From Cacajao melanocephalus (lineage: Eukaryota; Chordata; Mammalia; Primates; Pitheciidae), in NCBI GenBank assembly GCA_963573385.1, contig CAUYLG010017982.1, positions 1-64,000 of the forward strand: a stretch of 64,000 bases of DNA, read 5' to 3'. The position numbers and the translations under genes were made by a program. Shown in pieces: positions 52,228 to 64,000 of the stretch. The notes beneath the pieces are model-generated. The model was not told where the DNA came from. It searched no databases and saw only the letters and a program-made list of their open reading frames with translations. Within the stretch, counting starts at the first letter, position 1. Each line of letters opens with the position of its first letter.

Positions 52228-52443
52228 GTTTCTCTACCTTAACCTTGACACTATTGACATTTTCAGCCAAATAATTCCTGGTTATGTGGGCTGCTCTGTG
52301 CATTGTAGAATGTTCTGCAATATATCCCTGGCATCTACCTGCTAGATCCAATAGTGCCCCTGCTCTGTGACAATCAAAAATTATCTTCATACATTTCCAA
52401 ATGTCCCCTGAGAAGCAAAATTCTCTCTAGTTGAGAACCGCTG
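52228..52443 (-). mobile_element. MER20 DNA element
   Basis: Plus-strand CTTGACACTATTGACATTTTC, GGGCTGCTCTGTGCATTGTAG, CCCTGGCATCTACCTGC, CCAAATGTCCCCTGAG and TTGAGAACCGCTG follow reverse-complement MER20 from end to end. It is a near full-length, non-autonomous hAT-Charlie element. The 66-codon ORF over it is a by-product. Confidence 0.85.
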
Positions 52444-53551
52444 TGCTGAGGAATAGCTCTCACTTCTTGAGGAGACTTAGAATCTTTTTTAGCTTCACTT
52501 CACTCAGTTTTATGCTGGGATATTCCTAGCCCTCTCTTTTGTGAGACGAACCCCATCTTTCTGACCTGTCCTCTATTAGAAAAACACCTTTGAGAATTTT
52601 CAGATTTGTGACAAAAATTCAGTAAGGGGCATTTCTATAGTGGTTATTTGGAAAATGAAGCATTAGACTCGTTTATCACCTGGCCCTGATTAAATATGGT
52701 GTCCTTTGCCCAAAGGAACAAGACTTCCCAGATGCAAGGTGTTGGGCACTGGTCATTTTGGAAGCAGAAGTCCAGTCAGTTTTCTAAAAATATAATCCAA
52801 GAAAACTAATAAGCACATTTCTATTTAGACTAGAAAGCTAATTCTTACTCTACTTGACAAACCCTGTCTCAACATTGTTTGTGTCTTCCTTCCAACACAT
52901 CATATACACCATATACACTCTGTGTATGATGGGCTCTAGGAAACAGAGGTGAAACTGCCTGTTAGATATTGAAAGCTAAGGATCCCCTTATAATTAATAT
53001 CCTATAGCATTTTGTACTGACAAAAAATGTATTTTTGAAAGATTAATTGCATATACTTATTATATCTTCTCTCTGTGCATGTTTCTTCACATTTATAATT
53101 CCTCTGTCAAAGTGTGCATAACATTCGAATGCATGATATTTTACCCACTCAGGAGGCCACTAGCTATTCTGAGGGAACCTCTCCTTCTACCACTGGCAGT
53201 TGCTTTAATAAGGGCATGTCTAGAATTACAAACAATGAGTGTTGGGAAAAGGGAAAAGATTTTGCTTGTGAGGCATACTTTTAGAGAGAGATTAGACTTA
53301 CAATTTCCCGACTCACATATATTCTGAAGCTGGTTAAATAACAGCAGGTAGAATTTAGGTAAGTAAAAGTGTATGCTTTTACCAACATCTCTGCTATGGT
53401 CAAGCATGGGGGATTGGAGACCTTACAATGATTATTAAAACATATTTTTTTCTGGAAATATTTCTAAAATCATTGAAATGAATAAGGCAAATCAAATCAC
53501 AGCTGACATATCTCCACATATAATTGGATTAGCGTTTCTAAAACACAGAGG

Positions 53552-53612
53552 AGTGTGTGTGTGTGTGTGTGTGCGTGTGTGTGTGTGTGTCTGTGTGTGT
53601 CTGTGTGTGTGT
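53552..53612. repeat. (TG)n microsatellite
   Basis: About 60 bp of TG repeat with a few TC or GC interruptions. It is probably polymorphic. Confidence 0.95.
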
Positions 53613-54721
53613 TTTACTGCTGGACAATCAAGCAAATTAAAAGGTATAGTTGCAAATAACTCCAGTGGGAAATTCTCAAAGAGTAAAAATACTTGAAATG
53701 CCAGTTACTTCACTGGTCTGTGAAATATTAGGGAGCAGATACCTTACTGACTGTCAGTTCCTGGCAAAGTGCCCAGTGATAGTAGGTTTTGTTTAAATAA
53801 TTTTTTATTAACTGAATCTATTAAAAATCCAATTCCATTATATACTTACAATTATCTTTCTACTTAAGTTTTTTAGAAAAAAAAAACTTGCTATAAGTTA
53901 TTAACTTTTAGTTTTGAAAACCTAAACATTGGATCATTCCTCTGATTTTTCATTACTCAGGAGGAACTAATTGTCCAAGGATAACTAGTCAAGGTAAAAA
54001 ACAAACAAAAACCTCTTAAAGTTACCAAAATATTATATTCAAAAAGTGAAAAGAAATCCAAATAGAATGAAGTCTTTATATTTTGTTTTCACCACATAGT
54101 TTAATTATGTTTTAAGGGGATTATAAATTTTCTCAAGGACCTCTATTCATTCTTTCATACTCAAATCACCCTATATTTAAACATCTATCACATAATCAAT
54201 CTTGCTGATTTTCTCTCTTTGAACTGATACTGTCCTAAATCTACTAGATCCCCTTTGCCAATGATTATGTATGAGATTCAACCAGCACTCTGGTTCATTT
54301 GCTTTGACTCATCACATTTAAATATCTCATCTCTTGTGAGATCTGCAGATTCATTATTGACTTATGTTGTATTTGCTTTGTATATTTGACAAAAATATCA
54401 TTGATAAGAAATAAATAGGAAATTGTAATGTTAAACTGGAAGGACTGTGTAGCAAAAACAAATTTTACAAATGCAATTTAATTAAGAAATGATAGAATTT
54501 CGCAAAATTCAAATTGGTTAATGCAGAAACAACAGAAATTGAAAACTTTTGAGAAAAATAGGTCATAAATTAGTGACATTTTCATACGCCTTATCACCAA
54601 TGTTCTATTTATTATAGTATGTCAAGTACATTTGGCCATTGTAGTGAAGATAGAGAATAAAGCAAGAAAACTAAATGGAGAAAAATATGAAAGAAGAAAT
54701 AAAAGTATACTCAATAACATG

Positions 54722-54955
54722 GATTCTTTAGTGAAACAGACTGCGGTTTAACTCTTAGATTCTACAGTTACTAGCTGTGCTACCATGGAAATGAAAGTTG
54801 TTTTCTAAGAAGCCATTTATTTGAACATGATATGAAAAAGATAATAGTATATATCTCATAAATTTGTTGTAATAATTGAGATAATTATGTAGATCAGCAC
54901 AATTCCAAACAAATGGTAAACACTCAATAATGGATATTATTATTTCTAAGAAATA
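54722..54955 (+). mobile_element. MIR
   Basis: GACTGCGGTTTAACTC, CAGTTACTAGCTGTGCTACC, GATAATAGTATATATCTC, TTGTTGTAATAATTGAG and ACACTCAATAATGGATATT follow MIR from core to 3' end. Confidence 0.75.
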
Positions 54956-55002
54956 GTAAGAATTAGTATGAAAATAACAAAGGCTTTCTTTCTTTGATAC
55001 TG

Positions 55003-55408
55003 TGGTTTGAATGTCTCTTCAAAATTCATGTGCCAACTTAATCCCCAATTCAATAGTACTAAACGGTAGAGACTTTAGAAAGTTATTAAGTCATGAGTGC
55101 TCTCTCTTCATGAATAAGCTCAGTGCCGTCTAAAAGGGTGGGGGGGAACTATTAATAGATAGGCCCCTTTTTGCTCTTTCACCTTCTGCCACTCAGGGCA
55201 TAAGATGTACCCCTTCCGTCATGTGAGGACACAGCAACAAGGTGCCATCTCAGAAGCAGCTAGTAGCCCTCACCAGACACAGGGTCTGCTGGCACCTTGA
55301 TCTTGGAGTTCTCAGCCTCCAGAATTGTGAAAAATACATGTTTGTTCTTCAAAATTTACCCCGTCTCAGGAATTTTGTTTTAGCAGCACAAATAGAGTAA
55401 GACATTCG
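55003..55408 (+). mobile_element. LTR, MLT1-type MaLR
   Basis: GTGGTTTGAATGTCTCTTC, TTAATCCCCAATTCAATAG, GTCATGTGAGGACACAGC, GCTGGCACCTTGATCTTGG, CCAGAATTGTGA and GAGTAAGACA follow MLT1 in order. It is antisense to CSMD3 and has no internal region. Confidence 0.85.
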
Positions 55409-56504
55409 GATTTTCAAAAAACTGCTATTAGGATGTTGGCTTGGAAAGTTCAGCTACTTTAAATTTTTTTCATACCTCAGTAATTTATTTCAAATTCATA
55501 TAGTAACTGGAATACCTCACATAATTTGTTTCAAATTCATATGGCATATAGTAACCATGAAATTCATATAGTCCTGGCATATAGTAACCATAAAAATAGT
55601 GTCTACAAAGGCAATTATAACAAATCAAACGCATTGAAAACATATTTGCACTTGAAATTAGCCTTCTAGTGCATATAGAGAATAATTAAAATGAATAGAA
55701 AATTTCTTCTATAAAGGTGAAATATGGATGAAATTACTGTTTAATGGTGAGCTCTGCCAACAGTCAGGAAGCCCTTTAAATACTTTGATGCCTCAGTTTA
55801 TTGATTTAGGCAATGTGAGTCTACAACAATCCCCAAAATAATATGATTCTATCAATCATAGATTTAAATTTGCTTTCATTGCAAATTAATGAGAAGGAAT
55901 CTGAAGCACTGGTTCTAATTTAATTTGATTATCACATATAAAAACTATCACTATGTTAGTTTCTTTAATCACAGAAGTGTAGGCTGTTTTAATTTCCACT
56001 GAAACCTCTCTCTTTGTTTCTATTTGGGGTTTTTTCTTTTCACTTTTGGTTTGGATTGTTAATGGGGTGTTAGTAACTTTTTGCCTATGAAGTAAATAAA
56101 CCTACAAATTCTCAGCTTTTAGTTTAATAGCAATTCATTGTTGAAAAGCTAACATTTAAATTATTTTACTCAGTACACTATACCTCTTTCAAGAACTGAC
56201 AGACAGAAATAAACTTTCCTTATATTTCTCATGTTATTCATAGTCAATCTGTCTTGAATCAAATAACTTTTAACTTAATTTAAAATTCCTAAGAAAAAAT
56301 GAAGATCATTCAATAAACATGTCAATGTACTTTTCAATCACAAGAATAGGAATGTTCATTTATTTTTACTTTACTAAATTTGGAAGACACCTGTAAATAA
56401 TAGATTGAGTTATTTATCCATAAATAAATTTTTATTCATTGTAAAAAAGAAAGTGTTACTCAGCATATTTCTATTACTCTTAACTATTTTCATTATTTCA
56501 CTGT

Positions 56505-56960
56505 CTTCAGTGACCATGCATTGAAAACATACTATATGCCATAACCTATGTGCTATGTTAGCTGTACAGTTGTAGGCCCTATCTGCAAGTAGTTTAAAAT
56601 AGAGTTGGAATGGTAAATCATATATATTGATAACTAAAATAAAATTTGTCTATTTAAGTCTGGCACCAACAATTCACTGAGTTGCTCTTATTCATCAGGT
56701 GCTATGATCCACTGTAAAGGGTCAGTGAGATAAATAAACCTAGTCACTACTGCTTTATAAAGTTTACAGTTTAGTGGTATGAGTAATATATTTTAAAAAA
56801 TGGTTTACAGTATGGAGAGATTACTTTTAGCTAAAAAGGATATGAGAAGTGTCCTGAGGTGTTTTGCCAAATGTTTCACATGATCTGATACTTAAAATCT
56901 GGATACGAGTTTTAAATGGGATAGTGTTAAGTTGTTTACTATTGTGAAAATGAGATATTT
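56505..56960 (-). mobile_element. L2-like fragments
   Basis: Two successive runs (GCATTGAAAACATACTATATGCC, GGCCCTATCTGCAAG; then ATTCATCAGGTGCTATGATCC, AGTTTACAGTTTAGTGG) resemble the reverse-complement L2 3' end. They are diverged. Confidence 0.4.
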
Positions 56961-57269
56961 TCTAAGAAAGTAAGAAGAATTCTGCTTTCCTTAAACATGG
57001 AATAACAATGAAGGATTTGCCTTCCACTTGAAAGAACCAGAAAAAAAGGAAAGACTATATTTTTTAAAAAGAAAGATTTGAAAACAATGGACATCAGGCA
57101 ACAAAGCACAGTGATTCTTGAGTCACAGGAAACAAATTAGATAAATCTCCTGATTGCCCCATCTTACTACCTAAAGAAAATTTCAAGTCTGTGTCCCAAG
57201 AAAGGGGAACCTATGCAGAGCCCAGCAGACTCCTTGAGTTGAGAAGATGGATCTGAGAGTCAAGAGAAA

Positions 57270-57560
57270 ACTATGCAGGTAGAGTTTATGGAACACAGTA
57301 CCAAAGAGGATGCTGACAGAGAAATATTTCCAGAGATATATGAAGAAAACTCCTTAAGTAGTCAGTAGATTTCTGATTAGCTGTGGAGATAACTGCCCAA
57401 GGTATGAGAAAGAAACTACGCCAAAAGATGAGATGTAACAATGTCTGGAGCTGATATGGGGCCAGGAATGCCACTGTCATATGAATTCTATACCCAGCAA
57501 AAATATATATTTAAAAAGGTGAGGTACAAACTATATGTACACAAAGAAAAGCTGAAAACA
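57270..57560 (+). mobile_element. Possible old L1 ORF1-3' fragment
   Basis: ATGAATTCTATACCCAGCAAAAATATATA resembles the L1M ORF1 end. Upstream text (GTATGAGAAAGAAACTACG) is consistent but diverged. The assignment is weak. Confidence 0.3.
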
Positions 57561-58068
57561 TTATCATTAGTAGAAATGTACCAAAAGATAGTGGAAGAAA
57601 AATAATACCTCATGCAAATATGTATCTACACACAAAAAATAGAGCACTTGAAGTAGTAATGATGTACATAAATAAGATTTGTCTTATCATTTAAATCTCT
57701 TGAAGAAATAGTTGACCAAAGTTTATCAATGCAGTGTGGTATTTGTAACATATTACTAAGTAAAATGTTTGACAACGAGAGCATTTTTATGAAGAACCTG
57801 ACTCCATTTTGATGCTTCAAGTTCTGCCTTCCTGTTCCCCTTCTACTCCACATCTGGGAAGCTGACAAGAAACTCTACTTGCTTCCCTCTTTTGGCATCA
57901 GCAGAAAAGTTCAAACCATGAAAACTCTGGCACACCCACAGGAACTTTCTTCAAGTTCCTGCCACTAACCACAATAAGAATAAGCAAAACTATATGTATT
58001 AGTACATTTTCACACTGTTTATAATGATATACCTGAGATTGGATAATTTAAAAAGAAAAAGAAGTTTA

Positions 58069-58706
58069 GGCGATGTTGAGAAAAGCAGCAAAGGAGAAAG
58101 GACTTACAGAGTGCCTACATAAATTGGTTATGAGTAACATATAAACAAGGAATAACAAGCTGTGGAAGGCCGCAGGAGGCCTCTGAGGAGGAAGGCCTCT
58201 CCATGCCTCATGTTCTGGTGCAGGGTAACCTAGTCTCTGTTACCATAAACATTGTGCTCAAGGACATAAAACCTCTTCATAGCACTATGACATAGCCAGA
58301 CTTGTAGACTCCTTGTAAGGCCCTCATTCAACCAGCTGCACATAGATAACAGGCTAAAAATAACCATATGTTCTTGTTTTGTGAAACCCCTGAAACCGCC
58401 ACTGTTACCAATCTTTAGAAAGATTGACACACCAGTTCTGGCTCGCTGATTCAGTTCCAGCTCACTGATTCACTCCACCATCAAGTCACCCGCTCCCACC
58501 ATCACTCCACCCCTACGCTATAGATCAAAGTAATTGTAACAAATAAATAATGTGGATGATCAGAGCTCAGGGCCTTCACTGTCTCCTCCAGAGTAATAAA
58601 GTGATGGCCCCCTCGTCCCACTATCTCTCTTAATCGATCTTTTTTCATTCCTTTGTCGTCACCGAACACGGGGTACCCACAGGTGATGTAGGGCTGGCTC
58701 CCTACA
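58069..58706 (+). mobile_element. LTR-like insert within the MaLR left LTR
   Basis: About 630 bp beginning GGCGATGTTGAGAAAAGCAG and ending GGCTCCCTACA, so TG...CA termini are plausible from 58074. AATAAATAATG and AGTAATAAAGTGATGG, then ATCTCTCTTAATC and GAACACGGGGTACCCACAGG, suggest R-U5 in plus orientation. I recognise an ERV LTR, perhaps ERVK (HML) class, but cannot name it. It is followed directly by an Alu. Confidence 0.6.
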
Positions 58707-58994
<288 letters not shown>

Positions 58995-61900
58995 AAAGAA
59001 AGAAATTTAATGTACTCAAAGTTCCAATTGGCTGAGAAGTCCTCACAATTATGGCAGAAGGTAGAAGGCACATCTGACATGGTAGCCGGCAAGAAAGAAT
59101 GAGAACCAAGCAAAAGGGGAAACCCCTTATAAAATCATGAGATCTTGTGAGACTTGCTTACTACCACAAGAACAGCATGGGAGAAACCACCTCCATGATT
59201 CAGTTATCTCCCACCAGGTATCTCCCACAAAATACAGAAATTATGAGAGCTACAATTAAAGATGAGAAGTGCTTGGGGACACAGCCAAATATCATTCCAC
59301 TCCTGGCCCCTCATAAATCTCATATCATCACACTTCTAAACTAGTCATGCCTTCTCAACAATCCCCAAAAGTCTTAAATAATTTCAGCATTAACTCAAAA
59401 GTCCACAGTCCCAAGTCTCATCTGACACAAGGCAAGAACTTCTGCCTATAAACCTATAAAATCAGAATCAAGTTAGTTACTTCCTAGATACAATGGGGGT
59501 ACAGGCATTGGATAAATACAGCTGTTCCAAGTGAGAGAAATTGGCCAAAATGAAGGGCTACAGGACCCATGCAAGTCTGAAATCCAGCAGGGCAGTCAAA
59601 TCTTAAAGCTCCAAAATGATCTCCTTTGACTACATGTCTCACATCTAGGTCACACTGATGCAAGAGGTGGATTCCCAGTGTATTGGGCATCTCTGCTTCT
59701 GAGGCTTTGCAGGTACAGACTCCCTTTCTCCTGCTTTCATAGGCTGGCATTGAGTGTCTGTGGCTTTTCCAGGCACATGGTGCAAGTTGTCGTTGTATCT
59801 CCCTTTCTTGAGCCTGAAGGACAATGACCCTCTTCTCACAGCTCCATTAGGCAGTGCCTCAGTGGAGGCTCTGTGTGGGAGCTCCAATCCCACATTTCCC
59901 TTCTGCATTGCCCTAGCAGAGATTCTCCATGAGGACCCCACCACTGCAGTGAACTTCTGCCTGGACATACAGGCATTTCCATACATCAACTGAAATCTAT
60001 ATTCCCAAACCTCATCTCTTCACTTCTGTGCACCTGTAGACTCAACACCACATGGAAGTTGCCAAGGCTTGGGGCTTGCACACTTTGAAGCCATGGCCTG
60101 AACTGTACCTTGATCCCTTTAGCCATGGCTAGAGTGGCTGGGATGCAGGGCACCAAGTTCCTATACCACATACAGCAGGAAGGCCTGGGGCCTGACCCAC
60201 AAAACCACTTTTTCCTCCTAGACCTCCAGGTCTGTTATGGGATGGGCTGCCACAGAGTTCTCTGATATGTCCTGGAGACATTTTCCCCATTGTCTCGGCA
60301 ATTAACATTTGGTTCCTTGTTACCTTTGCAAATTTCTATAGCCAGCTTATATTTTTTCTCAGAAAATGGGTTTTTCTTTACTATTGCATCGTCAGGCTGC
60401 AAATTTTCTGAACTTTTATATTCTGCTTCCCTTTTAAAACTGAGTGCTTTTAACAGCACCTGAGTCACATTCTGAATGCTTTGCCGCTTAGACATTTCTT
60501 CCACCAGATATCATAACTCACCTCAAGTTCAAAGTTCCACAACTCTCTAGGGCAGGGGAAAAATGCAGCCACCAGTCTCTTTATTAAAACATAACAAAAG
60601 TCACCTTTACTCCAGTTCTCAACAAGTTTCTCATCTCCATCTGAAACCACCTCAACCTGGATTTCATCGTCCATATCACTATCAGCATTTTGGTCAAAGC
60701 CATTCAACATGTCTCTAGGAAGTTCCTCACTTTCTTACATTTTCCTCTCTTCTTCTGATTCCTTGGAGCTGTTCCAACCCCTTCCTATTACCCAGTTCCA
60801 AAGTTACTTCCACATTTTTTTTATCTTTACAGCAGCAACCACTCCCAGTACCAATTTACTGTATCAGTCTGTTTTCACACTGCTGAAAAAGAAATACTCA
60901 AGACTGGGTAATTTATAAAGAAAAAGAAGTTTAATGGACTCACAGTTCCAGGTGACTAGGGAGGCCTCACAATTATAACAGAAGGAGAAAGGCACATCTT
61001 ACATGGTGACAGGCAAGAGAGAATGGGAGCCAAAGGAAAAAATTATTTTATAAAATCATCAGATCTTATGAGATTTACCATGAGAACAGTATGGGGGAAC
61101 CGCTCCCATGATTCAATTGTCTCTCACTGGCTGCCTCCCACAACACATAAGAATTATGGGAGCTACTATCTAAAATGAGGTTTGGGTGGGGATACAGCAA
61201 AATCATATCACTATTCATGCATTCCTTCCCTCAAACCATTTCTGACCAAAGGGGATCTTACTATGTGTGTAACTTTTCATACCTTCTTGGTATATCTTCA
61301 GCCTTGTGGCATAATCAGTCGATATGGAACCAATTTTGAGGAGAGAGCAGCTGATCATGATCTTCCTTAGTCAACCACAGAGCAACTGGAAATGAGTAGG
61401 GTGACCCAAGGGATGACTATAATTAACTGAGGACCTTTTTCTTGTTGTTTGTGACTTGATAACTAGCTCTGCTGCCACCTGGCTAGAGAATGCTGGGTAC
61501 TGTGCTAGTATACTTACACTTTGAGATGTGCTGATTTGTGCTGCATTTTCTGAGTTTCTTTGGCCTCTGCCCTAGATTTAAATGATAGATCTAAGCCAGA
61601 AGTATTGACAATTGACATTCAGAGACAGGGTATGGGCTTGTGGTCCTTCTCAAAGTGATTCTGAGTTCTGTGCCTCTGAGCTCAGACTTACCTGTGTGTC
61701 TTAGATTTAATCATATGTCTCAAATTCAGCACAAACCATGAATGATGCTAGGCTCAGATGAATGTCTTACCCTATGACTATTGGTTATGTGTCTCAAGCA
61801 GGTGTTGACTTCCATTCTATAGAGTGCTCAGGGAAAGGACTGGCGCACTGTGCAATAAGCATGCTTATCCAATGCTTGCCTATCTAACAAGGATTAGTCA

Positions 61901-62376
61901 CCATCTGGTGTGATCAACTCCACACTTAAAGGCAAATGGCTCAATAGGAACCTTGCAATATATTTGTTGTTGTTATTGTCTATGTGTCTGTCATCAAAAA
62001 GATTCTGGTTCTCAGAGTTATAGAGGGAAAACACTCATATTATCCCATAGCATAGCTATGGGCTTAATTCAAACCTGACTTAAGCCTGGAGTCCCTAAAC
62101 CCAATAAAGTGGCAAGTGCCCTGTGGGAGACTCCCAACACTTAAAATAGTGATTTGAAACTCTCTGGGGAAGATACTTATAAATAGGGACAGAGAAGAGA
62201 GGACTGTCCTTCTTCCTGAAGTGTATCCTGTAACTCCACCCACACTAAAAAAAAAAAAAATAAAAACCTGGATACAGAGAGAAGAAATACAAATTGAAAG
62301 AAAGATACACAACTGGACTCAATTAAGAATACAAAATTTTCTAGAATAGTTATTTAACAGGAAGATAAAAGAACAC

Positions 62377-62820
62377 TATGTCCATCAATGATAGACTGGA
62401 TAAAGAAACTGTGGCACATATACACCATGGAATACTATGCAGCCATAAAAAAGGATGAGGTCACGTCCTTTGCAGAGACATGGATGAAACTGGAAACCAT
62501 CATTCTCAGCAAATTTACACAAAAACAGAAAACCAAGCACCACATGTTTTCAGTCATAAGTTGGTGTTGAACAGTGAGAACACACAGACACAGAGAGGGG
62601 AACCTCACACAATGGGACCCGGGGGTGAGGGGCTAGGGAAGGAATAGCAGTGGGTGGGATGACTGGGGAGGGATAATATTAGGAGAAATACCTAATGTAG
62701 ATGACAGGGTGATGGATGCAGCAAACTACCACCATGGTATGTGTATACCTATATAACAAACCTGCATGATCTACACATGCACCCCAGAACTTAAAGTATA
62801 GTTAAAAAAATAAAAATAAA
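62377..62820 (+). mobile_element. L1 3' end, short, with exact target duplication
   Basis: 5'-truncated copy starting at TATGTCCATCAATGATAGAC and ending in a (TAAA-containing) A-tail. AAAAGAACAC is repeated exactly at 62367-62376 and 62821-62830. ORF2 end (LWHIYTMEYYAAIKKDE) and G-rich 3'UTR are present. It is antisense to CSMD3. Confidence 0.95.
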
Positions 62821-62830
62821 AAAAGAACAC

Positions 62831-63950
62831 ATCAGGTATAATTTTTAAAAAGCACTAATTGGCTTTTGCATCTCTGCAATATGGGTTTTAAGTTAACTTT
62901 AACATCTTCTGGTATGTAGTACTTGAAAAATCTTTGTGGCCTTAATAGATACTGGGCCTCAAATTACAGTTATATGAGGAGATCCCACGGAATTTACAAG
63001 GTATACTCTGTACTTTAGAGGAGTTACTAAACATAAAACGAAGGCAAATATATATGTCTCACCTTAAACATTGAAACTACTGCTTTGCCAAATTCCTCAT
63101 GGTCACAGTGCCCATTGGCCTAAAGCATCTGTTATGGACACTTTGAATCAATGAATAATAAATTAGCATATTATCTGGCATTTACAATCGGCTTGGTAAA
63201 ATGGAGCCCCTTGGGCCTGTCCTTCTGAGCTCAACTTAGATTAAAACAAGGTCTACAGTAATTAAGAACCATCATATAACACCTATTGAAGGAAACAACT
63301 ATTGTTCCTATGTCTTCACTTTAAATAGTCTAATTTGTTCAATGTTTAAACCTGATAAAAATAAATGGCATGGGAAAGTGGATTTCCACAGCCTAAATAC
63401 CCTGATGCCTCTGATTAAGACCCTCATATCAATATTACTGAAATTGCTGGTTCTTATCAATAACTGGAAAATACTATGCTATTATATGTTTAGTTAATAC
63501 TTTCTACTCAGTGCTTATTTCAACAGCTTCCCAAGCATAGTTTGCTTTCACTTTTGAAGAGACACAGTATACTTGGGCAACTCAACAGCCCTGTCATGGC
63601 ACACAAACTTTGTATGCAAGATATTACCTACAACTGATTTTCTCCAGGAATACATGTACGCCATTATTTTGAGGGCACCCTTTTCTGAACAAATTCATTT
63701 GACCCATTTATCCAGAAAATGCAAATAAAAAGAAGCCCGGAAAAAGGGGGATCATCTCACCACACACAATACAAGGCCATGCCTTCTCAGTTAATTTTCC
63801 GATAATTATTTGGTCAGTAAAAGTATATATACTCTGTCCAAACTGCAATACAAAGGCCCTCCCCCTTGTATTCCCACGTCTCCTTTGTTACAGAGGCTTT
63901 CGCAAGTCTTCTCATGATACCTAGAATCTGTGAACACAGTCTAAACAATT
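62831..63950. other. Intron sequence without recognised features
   Basis: I see no gene or named element. The GC-richer 63600-63920 (GCCCGGAAAAAGGGGGATC, CAAAGGCCCTCCCCC, TATATATACTC) has an LTR-like look but cannot be assigned. Confidence 0.4.
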
Positions 63951-63952
63951 TT

Positions 63953-64000
63953 TTCCTTTTGAGACAGGGTCTCAGCCTGTCACCCAGGCTGGAGTGCAGT
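63953..64000 (-). mobile_element. Alu, antisense, cut by window edge
   Basis: TTTTGAGACAGGGTCTC and CACCCAGGCTGGAGTGCAG are the reverse complement of the Alu 3' part. The rest lies beyond 64000. Confidence 0.9.

Noticed and set aside
53478..53696. 72-codon ORF with a VCVCVRVCV run
   Set aside because: It is the translation of the TG microsatellite at 53552-53612.
59484..60710. Minus- and plus-strand ORFs of 79-114 codons
   Set aside because: They lie in the internal region of the minus-strand MaLR and match the equivalent decayed stretch of the other copy.

Overview
This is AT-rich, repeat-dense vertebrate nuclear DNA. Alu elements, young L1 (L1PA/PB-type) copies, MaLR (MST/THE1/MLT1) retroelements, MIR, L2 and MER fragments show that it is a primate, probably human, genome. 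It holds one real protein-coding gene, on the minus strand: the 3' end of CSMD3 (CUB and Sushi multiple domains 3). I identify it from the joined exon translation, which I recognise as the CSMD C-terminus and in particular the CSMD3 version of the membrane-spanning region and tail. If the source is human, the locus is 8q23.3. No bacterial-type operon, CRISPR array, tRNA or rRNA was seen.

Layout. Positions 1-6900 lie beyond the gene: an L1 3' end, an MST-like solo LTR, an unannotated AT-rich stretch, and the 5' half of an L1 (5'UTR, ORF1, start of ORF2) that lacks its 3' half. The CSMD3 3'UTR runs from about 6935 to 8788 (end inferred). Twelve coding exons follow with rising coordinate, read right to left: 48797-48976, 47054-47227, 41541-41714, 40529-40602, 33270-33381, 30457-30636, 27772-27837, 21324-21482, 17360-17472, 15139-15226, 12442-12577 and 8789-8948. 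All have AG/GT borders, and their phases join into one frame of 537 codons plus stop, preceded by two bases of a split codon. From 48977 to 64000 there is only intron.

The exons encode the last five sushi (complement control protein) modules, a 21-residue linker, a cysteine-free membrane-proximal region of roughly 150 residues, one transmembrane helix, and a short cytoplasmic tail. The tail has an NPMY motif and a C-terminal T-M-V that fits a class I PDZ ligand. Sushi modules 1, 2, 3 and 5 of the window are single exons with matching phase at both ends, the classic exon-shuffling arrangement. Module 4 is split by a phase-0 intron.

The introns carry most of the remaining structure. There is a complete MaLR provirus (24798-27107) with an exact AAGCA target duplication. 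There is a second, minus-strand MaLR (57995-61210) whose left LTR is interrupted by an LTR-like plus Alu unit. There is an ERV1-type solo LTR (23017-23444) with a TGGG duplication, several L1, L2, MIR, MER5A and MER20 pieces, and microsatellites. Nothing convincingly points to a new biological system. The observations most worth checking are the composite LTR-Alu insertion, an unidentified GC-richer block at 49.38-49.83 kb, a frame-neutral 66-nt exon with a weak donor, and the unnamed membrane-proximal module of CSMD3.
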